A stretch of DNA of 64,000 nucleotides from contig JAVVQG010000014.1 in the NCBI GenBank assembly GCA_036655355.1, forward strand, positions 50,763-114,762, written 5' to 3'. This DNA is from JAUNSR01 sp036655355. GTDB taxonomy: Bacteria > Bacteroidota > Bacteroidia > Bacteroidales > JAUNSR01. This document shows positions 1 to 8,972 of the stretch, one piece after another. The translations under genes and the position numbers were made by a program. Each line of letters opens with the position of its first letter. Within the stretch, counting starts at the first letter, position 1. The notes beneath the pieces were generated by a model. That model was not told where the DNA came from. It saw nothing but the letters and a program-made list of their open reading frames with translations, and made no database searches.

Positions 1-1
1 A

Positions 2-442
2 GTGGAGTTGCATGCGCGCAACGAAGTGAAATGGGAAACCTATACCAAGATGATTCAGATCGAATCGCGCGTATTGGAAGACATGTCTAAAAACCACATC
101 ATTCCGGTTGCAACCCGTTACCAGACCTCATTGCTAGAAAACGTAACGATGATGAAAGAGGTGTTCCCTGCTAAATACGAAGCCCTTTCGGCAGCCGATA
201 TGGAGATCATCGAAAAGATCGCTTTCCATTCAGCACAGATCAAAGCCGGCGTAAGAGACATGGTCAACGCACGTAAGGATGCCAATAAGATTACCAACGA
301 AAGAGAGAAAGCAATCGCTTACCACGATAAAGTGGCACCGTCTCTGGATTCAATCCGTTATCATATCGATAAACTAGAATTGATGGTTGACAATCAGATC
401 TGGCCTCTTCCGAAATACAGAGAGCTGTTATTTATTCGCTAA
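2..442 (+). CDS. glnN: glutamine synthetase type III, C-terminal fragment
   Basis: Only the last 146 residues lie in the window; the gene enters from the left edge in frame and its real start is outside. The sequence fits the C-terminal helical region of the large (about 730 residue) type III glutamine synthetases of Bacteroidota: a helix with ESRVLEDMSKNHIIP, then RYQTSLLENV, and a terminal YHIDKLELMVDNQIWPLPKYRELLF. The catalytic ATP-grasp part is not visible. The enzyme makes glutamine from glutamate, ammonia and ATP in the cytoplasm. It ends with TAA at 440-442 and is followed by a strong terminator at 471-498, so it is not cotranscribed with the next gene. The family call rests on remembered conservation of this tail. 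Confidence 0.85.
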   Translation: MELHARNEVKWETYTKMIQIESRVLEDMSKNHIIPVATRYQTSLLENVTMMKEVFPAKYEALSAADMEIIEKIAFHSAQIKAGVRDMVNARKDANKITNEREKAIAYHDKVAPSLDSIRYHIDKLELMVDNQIWPLPKYRELLFIR

Positions 443-470
443 TCGGAGTAATTAGTTCAGTTATACAGAA

Positions 471-498
471 AATCCCGACAACTCGTCGGGATTTTTTT
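471..498 (+). terminator. rho-independent terminator after glnN
   Basis: Nine-base arms AATCCCGAC (471-479) and GTCGGGATT (485-493) with a 5-base loop, followed by a run of T to 498. It closes the glutamine synthetase transcript 29 bases after its stop codon. Confidence 0.9.
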
Positions 499-557
499 GT
501 TTATATTTACGTTTCAATCACAAATCATCACTTCGATACTTCTTATATAATATACAA

Positions 558-2798
558 ATGAAATCACCATCATTCATCCTTTTGGCTTCTTTATCCGCAT
601 CCCTGTTTTTAAGTTGCTTGCCGACCGATAAGAGCGGTCGTGAATTAAATATCGTTCCCTTCCCTAAATCGGTCGTGCTGGAAGAGGGTAAATCAAATTG
701 TGCCGCTGCACTCGTGGTATCCGCACGCCTGCCCGAACAGGCAAAAATGAAGATGTTGAATTACCTGACCGCTGTTTCGATGCTGGAGCGCGAAGCAACG
801 GGTAATGAAAAGAAAAACAGACTTAACCTGACCCTTCTTGAAAACCCCTCGCCGGGCGATGAGAGTTACACCCTTACCGTTTCACGCAATGCCATCGATC
901 TGACGGCGGCTTCGGAAGCGGGACTTTTCTACGGAATTCAGACGTTGCGTCAACTTTGGGAGAGCAACGGTTACTATCCGCTGGTGCGTATCAAAGATGA
1001 GCCCCGCTTCAGCTATCGCGGTTTGCACCTCGATGTCTCGAGACATTTCTACTCCAAAGAATTTATTAAAAAGCAGCTCGATAAGATGGCTGCCTATAAG
1101 TTGAATACACTCCATTGGCACTTGACCGACGGGGCGGGATGGCGACTCGAGATCGATCGTTATCCGAAATTGACGGAGATTGCCGCATGGCGTCCTTTTC
1201 CGAACTGGAAAGCTTGGGCAGACGGCGGTGCCAAATACTGCACCCAAGATACGCCAGGGGCTCAGGGTGGTTTCTATACCAAAGAGGATGTCCGTGAGAT
1301 CTTAGCATATGCGGAGGCGCGACACATCACCGTGATTCCGGAAATCGAACTGCCTTCGCACTCCGAAGAGGTGCTTGCCGTCTATCCGGAGTTGTCGTGT
1401 ACGGGTCAACCGTATAAACACTCTGATTTCTGTGTCGGCAATGAACAAACCTTTGAATTCCTTCAAAACGTGTTTGATGAGGTAATCGAATTGTTCCCGT
1501 CGGAGATGATCCACATCGGAGGCGATGAGGCACCGAAAACGGCTTGGCGTACCTGTCCCAAATGTGCGGCGCGTATGGCGGAAAACAACCTGAAGGATGT
1601 AGAGGAGTTGCAGAGTTACATGATTCGTCGCATCGGCGCCTACCTTAATTCAAAAGGGAAAACATTCATCGGATGGGATGAGATTCTGGAAGGGGGACTT
1701 GCCGAAAATGCCATCGTCATGTCGTGGCGCGGAGAAGAAGGCGGTATCAGTGCCGTAAAATCGGGCCATGAAGCGATCATGACACCGGGCGCATTCTGCT
1801 ATTTCGATGCCTATCAGCACGATCCGGCTACCCAACCTGCCGCTATCGGCGGTTATCTGCCGGTAGAGAAAGTGTACGGTTACAATCCCGTTCCCGATTC
1901 GCTGAATCAGGAGGAGCGTAAACTGATACGCGGGGTACAGGCCAATCTGTGGACCGAATACATCCCGACCGAGAGTCATGCCGAATATATGATTTACCCC
2001 CGCCTGCTTGCTTTGGCCGAAGTGGCGTGGAGCGCTCCCGAGCAGAAATCTTGGGAGGATTTTAAACCGCGACTGAACCGTCAGATCGCATCGCTGAGGA
2101 ATGAGGGCTACAACGTTTGTCCCCTGAACAACGAAGTGGGCTTCGAATTCACACCCGATACAGCGAATCAATGCATGGTGGTGACGCTGAAAACCGATCT
2201 GCACCCCGCTACGATCTATTATACGTTGGACGGATCGGAACCTAATCCGCGTACCGTTCCATATAAGGAGCCTTTCGCAATCAATCAGGAGACCGAAGTG
2301 AACGCCGTGGTGTATCACGACGGCACACGTGTTTCCGACCCGACTCGAAAAGTGGTGTCTTACCCTTTGAGCATCGGAAAGAGGGTAACCTACAATTGTA
2401 AAATCAGCGATCAATACCCTGCGGGAGGTGAATCGGCTTTGGTGAACGGACTCATCGGCGGCTTTGGTTATGGCGACGGACGCTGGCAAGGATTCCTCGA
2501 AGACATGGATGTAACCGTCGATCTGGAAAAGGTGAGTGAAATCCGTACCATCAAAGCACGCTTCATGCAGATCATCGGTCCGTGGGTATGGATGCCCGCG
2601 TCGGTAGAGATTCTGGTATCGGAAGACGGCAATCATTTCTCTTCCATTTACCAAGAGAAGAATCCGGTTCCGATGGATCAAGACGGCGTTATTTTCCGCG
2701 ATTTCGGATTCAAAGGAAAAACAAAAGCGCGCTATGTACGTTATATCGCCCGGTTGAGCAAAGGGTTTATGTTTACGGATGAACTGGTGATAGAGTAA
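558..2798 (+). CDS. beta-N-acetylhexosaminidase, GH20 family lipoprotein
   Basis: A 746-residue exo-beta-N-acetylhexosaminidase that should remove terminal GlcNAc/GalNAc from glycans. The N-terminus is a lipoprotein signal (hydrophobic stretch, lipobox FLSC with Cys20), so it is probably anchored to a membrane on the periplasmic or outer face. Order of parts: GH20b-like domain to about residue 140, the GH20 barrel starting at RFSYRGLHLDVSRHF, the catalytic Asp-Glu pair in HIGGDEAP (D323, E324; Asp orients the substrate acetamido group, Glu is the acid), a chitobiase-type C-terminal domain around YYTLDGSEPNPRT, and a discoidin-like module at the end. The start ATG at 558 sits in a TATAATATACAAATG context typical of this genome. 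Only 13 bases separate it from leuA, and no terminator is visible between them, so it may head the leucine operon. Confidence 0.93.
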   Translation: MKSPSFILLASLSASLFLSCLPTDKSGRELNIVPFPKSVVLEEGKSNCAAALVVSARLPEQAKMKMLNYLTAVSMLEREATGNEKKNRLNLTLLENPSPGDESYTLTVSRNAIDLTAASEAGLFYGIQTLRQLWESNGYYPLVRIKDEPRFSYRGLHLDVSRHFYSKEFIKKQLDKMAAYKLNTLHWHLTDGAGWRLEIDRYPKLTEIAAWRPFPNWKAWADGGAKYCTQDTPGAQGGFYTKEDVREILAYAEARHITVIPEIELPSHSEEVLAVYPELSCTGQPYKHSDFCVGNEQTFEFLQNVFDEVIELFPSEMIHIGGDEAPKTAWRTCPKCAARMAENNLKDVEELQSYMIRRIGAYLNSKGKTFIGWDEILEGGLAENAIVMSWRGEEGGISAVKSGHEAIMTPGAFCYFDAYQHDPATQPAAIGGYLPVEKVYGYNPVPDSLNQEERKLIRGVQANLWTEYIPTESHAEYMIYPRLLALAEVAWSAPEQKSWEDFKPRLNRQIASLRNEGYNVCPLNNEVGFEFTPDTANQCMVVTLKTDLHPATIYYTLDGSEPNPRTVPYKEPFAINQETEVNAVVYHDGTRVSDPTRKVVSYPLSIGKRVTYNCKISDQYPAGGESALVNGLIGGFGYGDGRWQGFLEDMDVTVDLEKVSEIRTIKARFMQIIGPWVWMPASVEILVSEDGNHFSSIYQEKNPVPMDQDGVIFRDFGFKGKTKARYVRYIARLSKGFMFTDELVIE

Positions 2799-2811
2799 TA
2801 ATAAAACGATC

Positions 2812-4314
2812 ATGCCTATGTCTGACAGATTATTCATTTTTGACACAACCTTGCGCGACGGTGAACAGGTGCCGGGTTGTCAGTTGAACACGGTTGAGAA
2901 AATACAGATTGCACGCGCGCTCGAATCCATGGGCGTGGATGTCATTGAAGCGGGTTTCCCTGTATCCAGTCCCGGCGACTACAACTCGGTGGTAGAGATC
3001 TCCAAAGCGGTTACCTGGCCTACGATCTGTGCCTTGACACGGGCGGTGGAGAAAGACATCGACGTTGCTGCCGATGCCCTTCGGTACGCCAAACATCCCC
3101 GTATCCATACCGGAATCGGGACGTCGGATTACCACATCCGTTATAAGTTCAAGGCTTCCCCCGAAGAGATCATCGAGCGTGCCGTGGGTGCCGTGAAGTA
3201 TGCGAAGAAGCGGGTGGAAGAGGTGCAATTTTATGCCGAAGACGCTGGCCGTACCGATAACGAATACCTGGCCAGGGTAGTGGAAGCGGTGATTCGGGCG
3301 GGAGCTACGGTGGTCAATATCCCCGATACGACCGGCTATTGTCTGCCGGAAGAATTCGGACGAAAGATCCGTTTTTTGAAAGAGAACGTGCCCAACATCG
3401 ATAAAGCGGTAATTGCGGTGCATTGCCACAATGACTTGGGACTCGCAACGGCGAATACCATCTCCGGGATTATGAACGGAGCCCGGCAGGCGGAAGTGAC
3501 CATGAACGGAATCGGTGAACGAGCCGGAAATACAGCTCTCGAAGAGGTCGCGATGATTTTGAAAAGCCACAAAGAGCTGAACCTCGATACCAATATCAAC
3601 AGCAGACGAATCCACAGTCTGAGCAAAACCGTATCGAGTCTGATGAACATGCCCGTACAGCCCAACAAGGCGATCGTGGGAAGGAATGCCTTCGCTCACT
3701 CCTCGGGTATTCATCAGGACGGCGTGTTAAAAGACCGTCGCAATTACGAAATTATCGATCCGAAAGAGGTGGGAATCGATGAGAACAGCATCGTACTGAC
3801 TGCGCGCTCCGGACGGGCGGCTCTCAAACACCGGTTGGAATTCCACGGTGTCAATCTCGATCAGAACAGACTGGATCAGGTGTATGAGAAATTCCTCAAG
3901 TTGGCCGACAGTAAGAAAGACATCAACGACGATGATATCCTGATGCTCGCAGGGAAAGAGAAAGAGGCGAATGCCCGCATCAAACTGCTTTACCTACAAG
4001 TTACTTCGGGTATCGGCCTGAAGTCGGTAGCCAGTCTGGGTGTTGAGATCGGAGGCGAACGTTTTGAAGCGGCGGCCTCCGGAAATGGTCCCGTGGATGC
4101 TGCGATCAAAGCGTTGAAACAGATCATCCGACGACAGATGACCTTGCAGGAGTTCCTTATCCAAGCCATCACCAAGGGGAGCGATGACATTGGTAAGGTA
4201 CACATGCAAGTGGAACACGAGGGTGTCAATTACTACGGATTCGGTGCGAATACCGATATCGTAGCGGCCTCCGTCGAAGCTTATATCGATGCCGTCAACA
4301 AGTTCGTGATCTAA
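2812..4314 (+). CDS. leuA: 2-isopropylmalate synthase
   Basis: First committed step of leucine synthesis: condensation of acetyl-CoA with 2-oxoisovalerate. The 500-residue length matches bacterial LeuA. The N-terminal HMGL-type barrel has FDTTLRDGEQVPG and the metal-binding HCHNDLGLATAN; GIGERAGN and the C-terminal allosteric domain (from about residue 390, GVEIGGERFEAAASGNGPVDAA) are also present, so leucine feedback inhibition is expected. A second in-frame ATG three codons on (MSDRLF) could be the true start. It is followed 11 bases later by leuC. Compared with the paralogue at 6355-7887 this copy is the closer match to classical LeuA. Confidence 0.93.
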   Translation: MPMSDRLFIFDTTLRDGEQVPGCQLNTVEKIQIARALESMGVDVIEAGFPVSSPGDYNSVVEISKAVTWPTICALTRAVEKDIDVAADALRYAKHPRIHTGIGTSDYHIRYKFKASPEEIIERAVGAVKYAKKRVEEVQFYAEDAGRTDNEYLARVVEAVIRAGATVVNIPDTTGYCLPEEFGRKIRFLKENVPNIDKAVIAVHCHNDLGLATANTISGIMNGARQAEVTMNGIGERAGNTALEEVAMILKSHKELNLDTNINSRRIHSLSKTVSSLMNMPVQPNKAIVGRNAFAHSSGIHQDGVLKDRRNYEIIDPKEVGIDENSIVLTARSGRAALKHRLEFHGVNLDQNRLDQVYEKFLKLADSKKDINDDDILMLAGKEKEANARIKLLYLQVTSGIGLKSVASLGVEIGGERFEAAASGNGPVDAAIKALKQIIRRQMTLQEFLIQAITKGSDDIGKVHMQVEHEGVNYYGFGANTDIVAASVEAYIDAVNKFVI

Positions 4315-4325
4315 ATCAAACCGGT

Positions 4326-5741
4326 ATGAAAACACTATTCGATAAGATATGGGATGCCCATGTGGTGAATACCCTTCCCGATGGTCCCCAACAACTTTAC
4401 ATTGACCGTCATTATTGCCATGAGGTGACTTCACCTCAGGCTTTTGACGGATTGAGAAGCCGGAACCTTCCGGTGTTCCGACCTGAAAAAACTACCTGTG
4501 CCGCCGATCATAATGTACCGACCCTGTTTCAGGAACGCCCGATCGCCGACCCTGTTTCCCGTCATCAGATAGAAACACTGAACCGCAACGCACGTGAATT
4601 CGGTCTCGAATATTATGGAATCGGTCATCCGCGAAACGGAGTGATTCACATCATCGGTCCGGAGAACGGACTCACCAGACCGGGCATGACGATCGTTTGC
4701 GGCGATTCACACACCTCTACGCACGGCGCTTTCGGAGCGGTTGCCTTCGGCATCGGCACCTCGGAAGTGGAGATGGTGCTGGCCTCGCAATGCATCCTTC
4801 AAGCCAAACCGCGCACCATGCGCATCAACCTCGAAGGTTCGCTTCCGAAGGGAGTGACCGCGAAGGATGCGGTATTGTATCTCATTTCTCAAATCTCAAC
4901 GGGTGGTGCGACGGGATATTTCATCGAATTCGCGGGGAACGTGATTCGAGAGATGAGTATGGAAGGGAGAATGACGGTGTGTAACATGAGCATCGAGATG
5001 GGGGCGCGGGGCGGTATGATCGCGCCGGACGAGAAGACGCTCTCTTACCTGGAGGGACGCGCATTTACTCCCCGGGGAGCAGCGTGGAACCGTGAAAAAG
5101 CATTTTATAAAACCCTTCAATCAGACCCTGACGCATACTTTGACAAAGAGCTCACCTTTGATCTGTCTCACCTGCAGCCGATGGTGACGTTCGGTACGAA
5201 TCCCGGAATGGGAATCGCCGTTAGCCAATGCATTCCGTCGCCCGACGGGAGTGACGGCCAAGCAAAAGCATCCTTCCTGAAATCGCTCGCTTATATGGGT
5301 TTCGCTCCCGGCGAGCAAATGCTTGGCAAACGAGTGGATTACGTCTTTCTGGGCAGTTGCACAAACGGCCGCATCGAAGATTTTCGTCTCTTTGCCGACT
5401 ACGTGCGCGGAAAGAAGAAATCGCCGCGCGTCGTGTGTTGGCTGGTACCCGGATCCCGTGCGGTGGAAGCGCAGATTCGGGAGGAGGGGCTTGACCGGAT
5501 TTTGGAAGCGGCCGGCTTTGAACTTCGGCAACCGGGCTGTTCCGCCTGTTTGGCGATGAACGAAGATAAAGTGCCCCCGGGCAAGTACAGCCTCTCCACC
5601 TCCAACCGTAATTTCGAAGGGCGACAGGGTCCCGGTGCGCGCACCCTGCTTTGCGGACCGCTCGTGGCCGCTGCCGCCGCTGTGACAGGCGTGATTTCCA
5701 ATCCCGTGTTGAATGCAAATAACGATTGCCATGACAGATAA
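4326..5741 (+). CDS. leuC: 3-isopropylmalate dehydratase large subunit
   Basis: Large subunit of isopropylmalate isomerase, an aconitase-family 4Fe-4S enzyme that converts 2- to 3-isopropylmalate together with LeuD. The 471-residue length is normal. Cluster ligands are visible as GSCTNGR (one Cys) and GCSACLAMN (C-x-x-C), and GDSHTSTHGAFGA is the usual active-site segment. The C-terminus overlaps the leuD start by 11 bases (leuD ATG at 5731), which suggests translational coupling. If the second synthase downstream makes citramalate, LeuCD would also serve isoleucine synthesis. Confidence 0.95.
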   Translation: MKTLFDKIWDAHVVNTLPDGPQQLYIDRHYCHEVTSPQAFDGLRSRNLPVFRPEKTTCAADHNVPTLFQERPIADPVSRHQIETLNRNAREFGLEYYGIGHPRNGVIHIIGPENGLTRPGMTIVCGDSHTSTHGAFGAVAFGIGTSEVEMVLASQCILQAKPRTMRINLEGSLPKGVTAKDAVLYLISQISTGGATGYFIEFAGNVIREMSMEGRMTVCNMSIEMGARGGMIAPDEKTLSYLEGRAFTPRGAAWNREKAFYKTLQSDPDAYFDKELTFDLSHLQPMVTFGTNPGMGIAVSQCIPSPDGSDGQAKASFLKSLAYMGFAPGEQMLGKRVDYVFLGSCTNGRIEDFRLFADYVRGKKKSPRVVCWLVPGSRAVEAQIREEGLDRILEAAGFELRQPGCSACLAMNEDKVPPGKYSLSTSNRNFEGRQGPGARTLLCGPLVAAAAAVTGVISNPVLNANNDCHDR

Positions 5742-6333
5742 ATTCACAACCCTTACTTCCTCTTTCTATCCCTTGCCGATCGAGCATGTCGATACCGATC
5801 AGATCATTCCGGCCCGTTTTCTGAAAGCGACCGATAAAAAAGGATTTGGCGATCGGCTGTTTTACGACTGGCGATACGATAAGGAGGGGCATCCCGATCG
5901 CTCTTTCGTTCTCAACCAACCCGGTTATCAGGGAAGTATTCTGGTGGCAGGGAAGAATTTCGGATGCGGGTCGAGTCGCGAACACGCCGCCTGGGCTTTG
6001 GCCGGCTTCGGTTTCAAAGTGGTGGTGTCGAGCTTCTTTGCGGATATTTTCCGTAACAATGCCCTGAACAACAACTTGCTGCCCGTACAGGTGAGCGACT
6101 CTTTCCTTTCCGCTTTGTTCGCTTCGAATCGTCTGAATCGCACCGTAACCCTCACGGTGGATCTCGAGAATCAGTGCATTACCAACAACGATACGGCAGA
6201 AAGCGAGCACTTTGACATTAACCCCTACAAAAAGAGCTGTCTGCTCAACGGTTACGACGACATCGACTACCTGCTGAGCAAAAAGGAGGATATCGTTCGT
6301 TTTGAACGGATCAACCACAAGGCATCCCTCTGA
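5731..6333 (+). CDS. leuD: 3-isopropylmalate dehydratase small subunit
   Basis: Small swivel-domain subunit of isopropylmalate isomerase. The diagnostic segments are PIEHVDTDQIIPARFLK near the N-terminus and AGKNFGCGSSREHA in the middle. I place the start at ATG 5731 (MTDKFTTL) rather than 5713, because this gives the usual N-terminus and a length of 200 residues. It overlaps the end of leuC and is followed by 21 bases before the next gene, in the same operon. Confidence 0.94.
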   Translation: MTDKFTTLTSSFYPLPIEHVDTDQIIPARFLKATDKKGFGDRLFYDWRYDKEGHPDRSFVLNQPGYQGSILVAGKNFGCGSSREHAAWALAGFGFKVVVSSFFADIFRNNALNNNLLPVQVSDSFLSALFASNRLNRTVTLTVDLENQCITNNDTAESEHFDINPYKKSCLLNGYDDIDYLLSKKEDIVRFERINHKASL

Positions 6334-6354
6334 TGTGGATGATATAAACCGATT

Positions 6355-7887
6355 ATGGAGCAGATGAAAGTTGAAATATTAGATACCACCCTGCGCGACG
6401 GGGAGCAAACATCGGGTGTTGCCTTCGCATCGCACGAGAAGCTCAGCATTGCCAGGCGTTTGTTGGAAGATGTGGGCGTTGACCGCATTGAGATCGCTTC
6501 CGCGCGGGTATCGTGGGGCGAACTGGCCGGGGTGGAGCGTGTGGCGCAATGGGCACGGGCGAACAACCGGCTTCATCAGATCGAAGTGTTGGGATTCGTA
6601 GACGGCGGCCATTCGGTGAAATGGATCGCCAAAGCGGGATGTCGGGTGATCAACTTGCTGGTGAAGGGCTCACTCAAACATTGTGTGGGGCAACTGGATA
6701 AAACTCCCGACGAACACCTACGCGATGTGCTTGCCGAGATCCGAATGGCCGACGAAACGGGTATCGCCGTAAACGTGTACCTCGAAGATTGGTCGAACGG
6801 CATCCTTCACTCCCCCGATTACGTATATCGTTTGGTGGATGCGTTGAAAGAAACTTCCGTCAAACGGTTTATGTTGCCCGATACGTTGGGAATCCTCAGT
6901 CCCTACCAAACCTTTTCGCTCTGCTACCGCATGGTGAAGCGTTACCCCGATCTCCATTTCGATTTCCATGCGCATAACGATTACGATCTTGCCGTGGCGA
7001 ATGTTTTCGCGGCGGCAAAAGTGGGCGTCCGCGGGTTGCATTGTACGGTAAACGGGCTGGGGGAGCGGGCCGGAAACGCCTCGTTGTCCAGTGTGGTGCC
7101 CGTTTTGCACGATTTGCTGAACGCGAGTACCTCCATCAACGAGAAAGAGATCAACAGCGTCAGTCGCCTGGTGGAATCTTATTCGGGGGTTCGAATCGCC
7201 GGAAACAGTCCCATCGTAGGGGAGAATGTGTTTACCCAATGCGCCGGCGTTCATGCAGACGGCGATACCAAGAATAACCTTTATTTCAACCGCCTGCTGC
7301 CGGAACGGTTCGGGAGAACGCGTCAATATGCGCTGGGTAAAATGTCGGGGAAGGCCAACATCGCCAAAAACCTGGAAGCACTGGGGATCATGCTCGATGA
7401 GGAATCGATGAAAAAGGTAACCCGTCGCATCATCGAATTGGGAGATAAGAAGGAGTGGGTGACGCAGGATGATCTGCCTTACATCATTTCGGATGTGCTG
7501 AAGAAGGAGAGCGAAGAGGAGAAGATTCGAATCTTGAATTATGCGCTTTCCGTGGCGCAGGGACTCAAACCGGTGGCTACCCTGAAGATTCGTATTCGGG
7601 ATAAAGTGTATGAACGCTCCTCGTCGGGCGACGGACAATACGATGCGTTTATGAAAGCCCTCCGCGGAATTTATGAGGTGGAACTGCAACGCGAATTGCC
7701 GTTGCTGATAAATTATGTGGTGAGTATACCTCCCGGCGGTCGTACGGATGCATTTGTCCAGGCATTGATTACCTGGGATTACCAAGGAACGATCTTCAAG
7801 ACCCGCGGACTGGATGCCGACCAAACGGAAGCCGCCATCCTTGCCACCGTGAAAATGTTAAACAAATTAGAAAGTATTTACAGATGA
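6355..7887 (+). CDS. second 2-isopropylmalate synthase-like enzyme, possibly citramalate synthase
   Basis: A 510-residue HMGL-family acyl-CoA synthase that is paralogous to leuA but clearly different. It keeps the catalytic framework (LDTTLRDGEQ, DFHAHNDYDLAVAN, NGLGERAGN) and has a C-terminal LeuA-type regulatory domain (about residues 390-505, KIRIRDKVYERSSSGDGQYDAFMKAL). The metal site reads HAHNDYD instead of the HCHNDLG of leuA, and the N-terminus reads GEQTSGVAF instead of GEQVPG, so a different 2-oxoacid is likely. The position between leuD and leuB fits (R)-citramalate synthase, which makes the isoleucine precursor from pyruvate and acetyl-CoA using LeuCD and LeuB downstream. This is inference; a second isopropylmalate synthase or a homocitrate-type enzyme is possible. 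The stop overlaps the leuB start (ATGA at 7884). Confidence 0.7.
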   Translation: MEQMKVEILDTTLRDGEQTSGVAFASHEKLSIARRLLEDVGVDRIEIASARVSWGELAGVERVAQWARANNRLHQIEVLGFVDGGHSVKWIAKAGCRVINLLVKGSLKHCVGQLDKTPDEHLRDVLAEIRMADETGIAVNVYLEDWSNGILHSPDYVYRLVDALKETSVKRFMLPDTLGILSPYQTFSLCYRMVKRYPDLHFDFHAHNDYDLAVANVFAAAKVGVRGLHCTVNGLGERAGNASLSSVVPVLHDLLNASTSINEKEINSVSRLVESYSGVRIAGNSPIVGENVFTQCAGVHADGDTKNNLYFNRLLPERFGRTRQYALGKMSGKANIAKNLEALGIMLDEESMKKVTRRIIELGDKKEWVTQDDLPYIISDVLKKESEEEKIRILNYALSVAQGLKPVATLKIRIRDKVYERSSSGDGQYDAFMKALRGIYEVELQRELPLLINYVVSIPPGGRTDAFVQALITWDYQGTIFKTRGLDADQTEAAILATVKMLNKLESIYR

Positions 7888-8972
7888 GGTTAAATATAGC
7901 AGTATTGCCCGGCGACGGGATCGGACCGGAAATCACCACGCAGGCTTTAAATGTAACCAAAGCCGTTTGCGAAAAATACGGCCACGAATTGAATTATACG
8001 TATGCCATTTGTGGGGCGCATGCGATAGATCAGGTGGGAAATCCCTATCCCGATGAAACACATGAGATCTGCATGCAGAGTGATGCCGTGCTTTTCGGAG
8101 CGGTCGGCGATCCCCGTTTTGATAACAAACCCGAAGCCAAGGTGCGTCCCGAGCAGGGACTGCTGGCGATGCGTAAGAAACTGGGACTCTTTGCAAATAT
8201 TCGCCCCGTAACCACCTTCCCCGCCTTGGTCCATAAATCGCCCTTGCGTCCCGAACTGATCTGGGGAGCCGATTTCATGTGCATCCGCGAATTGACCGGC
8301 GGTCTCTACTTCGGTCGTCCCCAGGGACGTTCGGAAGACGGCGATACCGCTTACGATACCTGTGTCTATACCCGCTTGGAGGTTGAACGAATCATTCATC
8401 TGGCCTATGGCTATGCGATGAAACGGCGCAAGAAGCTCACCGTAGTGGATAAGGCCAACGTGTTGGCAACCTCCCGTCTGTGGCGTCAAATCGCACGGGA
8501 GATTCAGCCTCTCTATCCCGAAGTGACTACGGAATTCATGTTTGTGGACAATGCCGCGATGCGGATGATTCAATGGCCCAAAGAGTTCGATGTATTGGTC
8601 ACCGAAAACATGTTCGGTGACATCCTCACGGACGAAGGGTCGGTCATCACCGGTTCGATGGGGATGCTTCCCTCCGCATCGGTGGGGATTCACACCTCGG
8701 TATTCGAACCGATCCACGGGTCGTGGCCCCAAGCGGCGGGACTCCACATCGCCAATCCGCTGGCTGCGATTCTTTCTGCGGCGATGATGTTCGAATACGC
8801 CTTCGGGCTACACCGTGAAGCGGATGCGATTCGGGAAGCGGTGAATGCCTCGGTGGAGTCATTCGTGCGTACGCCCGACATCCAAGAGGAGGGAGAACCC
8901 GTTTATTCCACCGAAGCGGTGGGTGAATGGATTGTCGACAAGATAAAAACGAGAAACGAACCATCGCGATGA
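7884..8972 (+). CDS. leuB: 3-isopropylmalate dehydrogenase
   Basis: NAD-dependent oxidative decarboxylation of 3-isopropylmalate to the leucine precursor 2-oxoisocaproate. The 362-residue length is standard. The N-terminus has AVLPGDGIGPEITTQA. The substrate-binding part reads ELTGGLYFGRP, and the metal-binding region includes TENMFGDILTDEGSVITGSMGMLPSAS and EPIHGSWPQAAG. Where many LeuB proteins have EPIHGSAPDIAG, the SWPQ variant is typical of Bacteroidota. The start overlaps the preceding synthase (ATGA), and its own stop overlaps the start of the antiporter gene (ATGA at 8969). Confidence 0.95.
   Translation: MRLNIAVLPGDGIGPEITTQALNVTKAVCEKYGHELNYTYAICGAHAIDQVGNPYPDETHEICMQSDAVLFGAVGDPRFDNKPEAKVRPEQGLLAMRKKLGLFANIRPVTTFPALVHKSPLRPELIWGADFMCIRELTGGLYFGRPQGRSEDGDTAYDTCVYTRLEVERIIHLAYGYAMKRRKKLTVVDKANVLATSRLWRQIAREIQPLYPEVTTEFMFVDNAAMRMIQWPKEFDVLVTENMFGDILTDEGSVITGSMGMLPSASVGIHTSVFEPIHGSWPQAAGLHIANPLAAILSAAMMFEYAFGLHREADAIREAVNASVESFVRTPDIQEEGEPVYSTEAVGEWIVDKIKTRNEPSR

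Noticed and set aside
1650..2846. 398-codon open frame on the minus strand
   Set aside because: It is antisense to the GH20 gene, has no family resemblance and follows from codon bias of the real gene.
5221..6318. 365-codon open frame on the minus strand
   Set aside because: Antisense to leuC and leuD, both of which are certain; no motif supports it.
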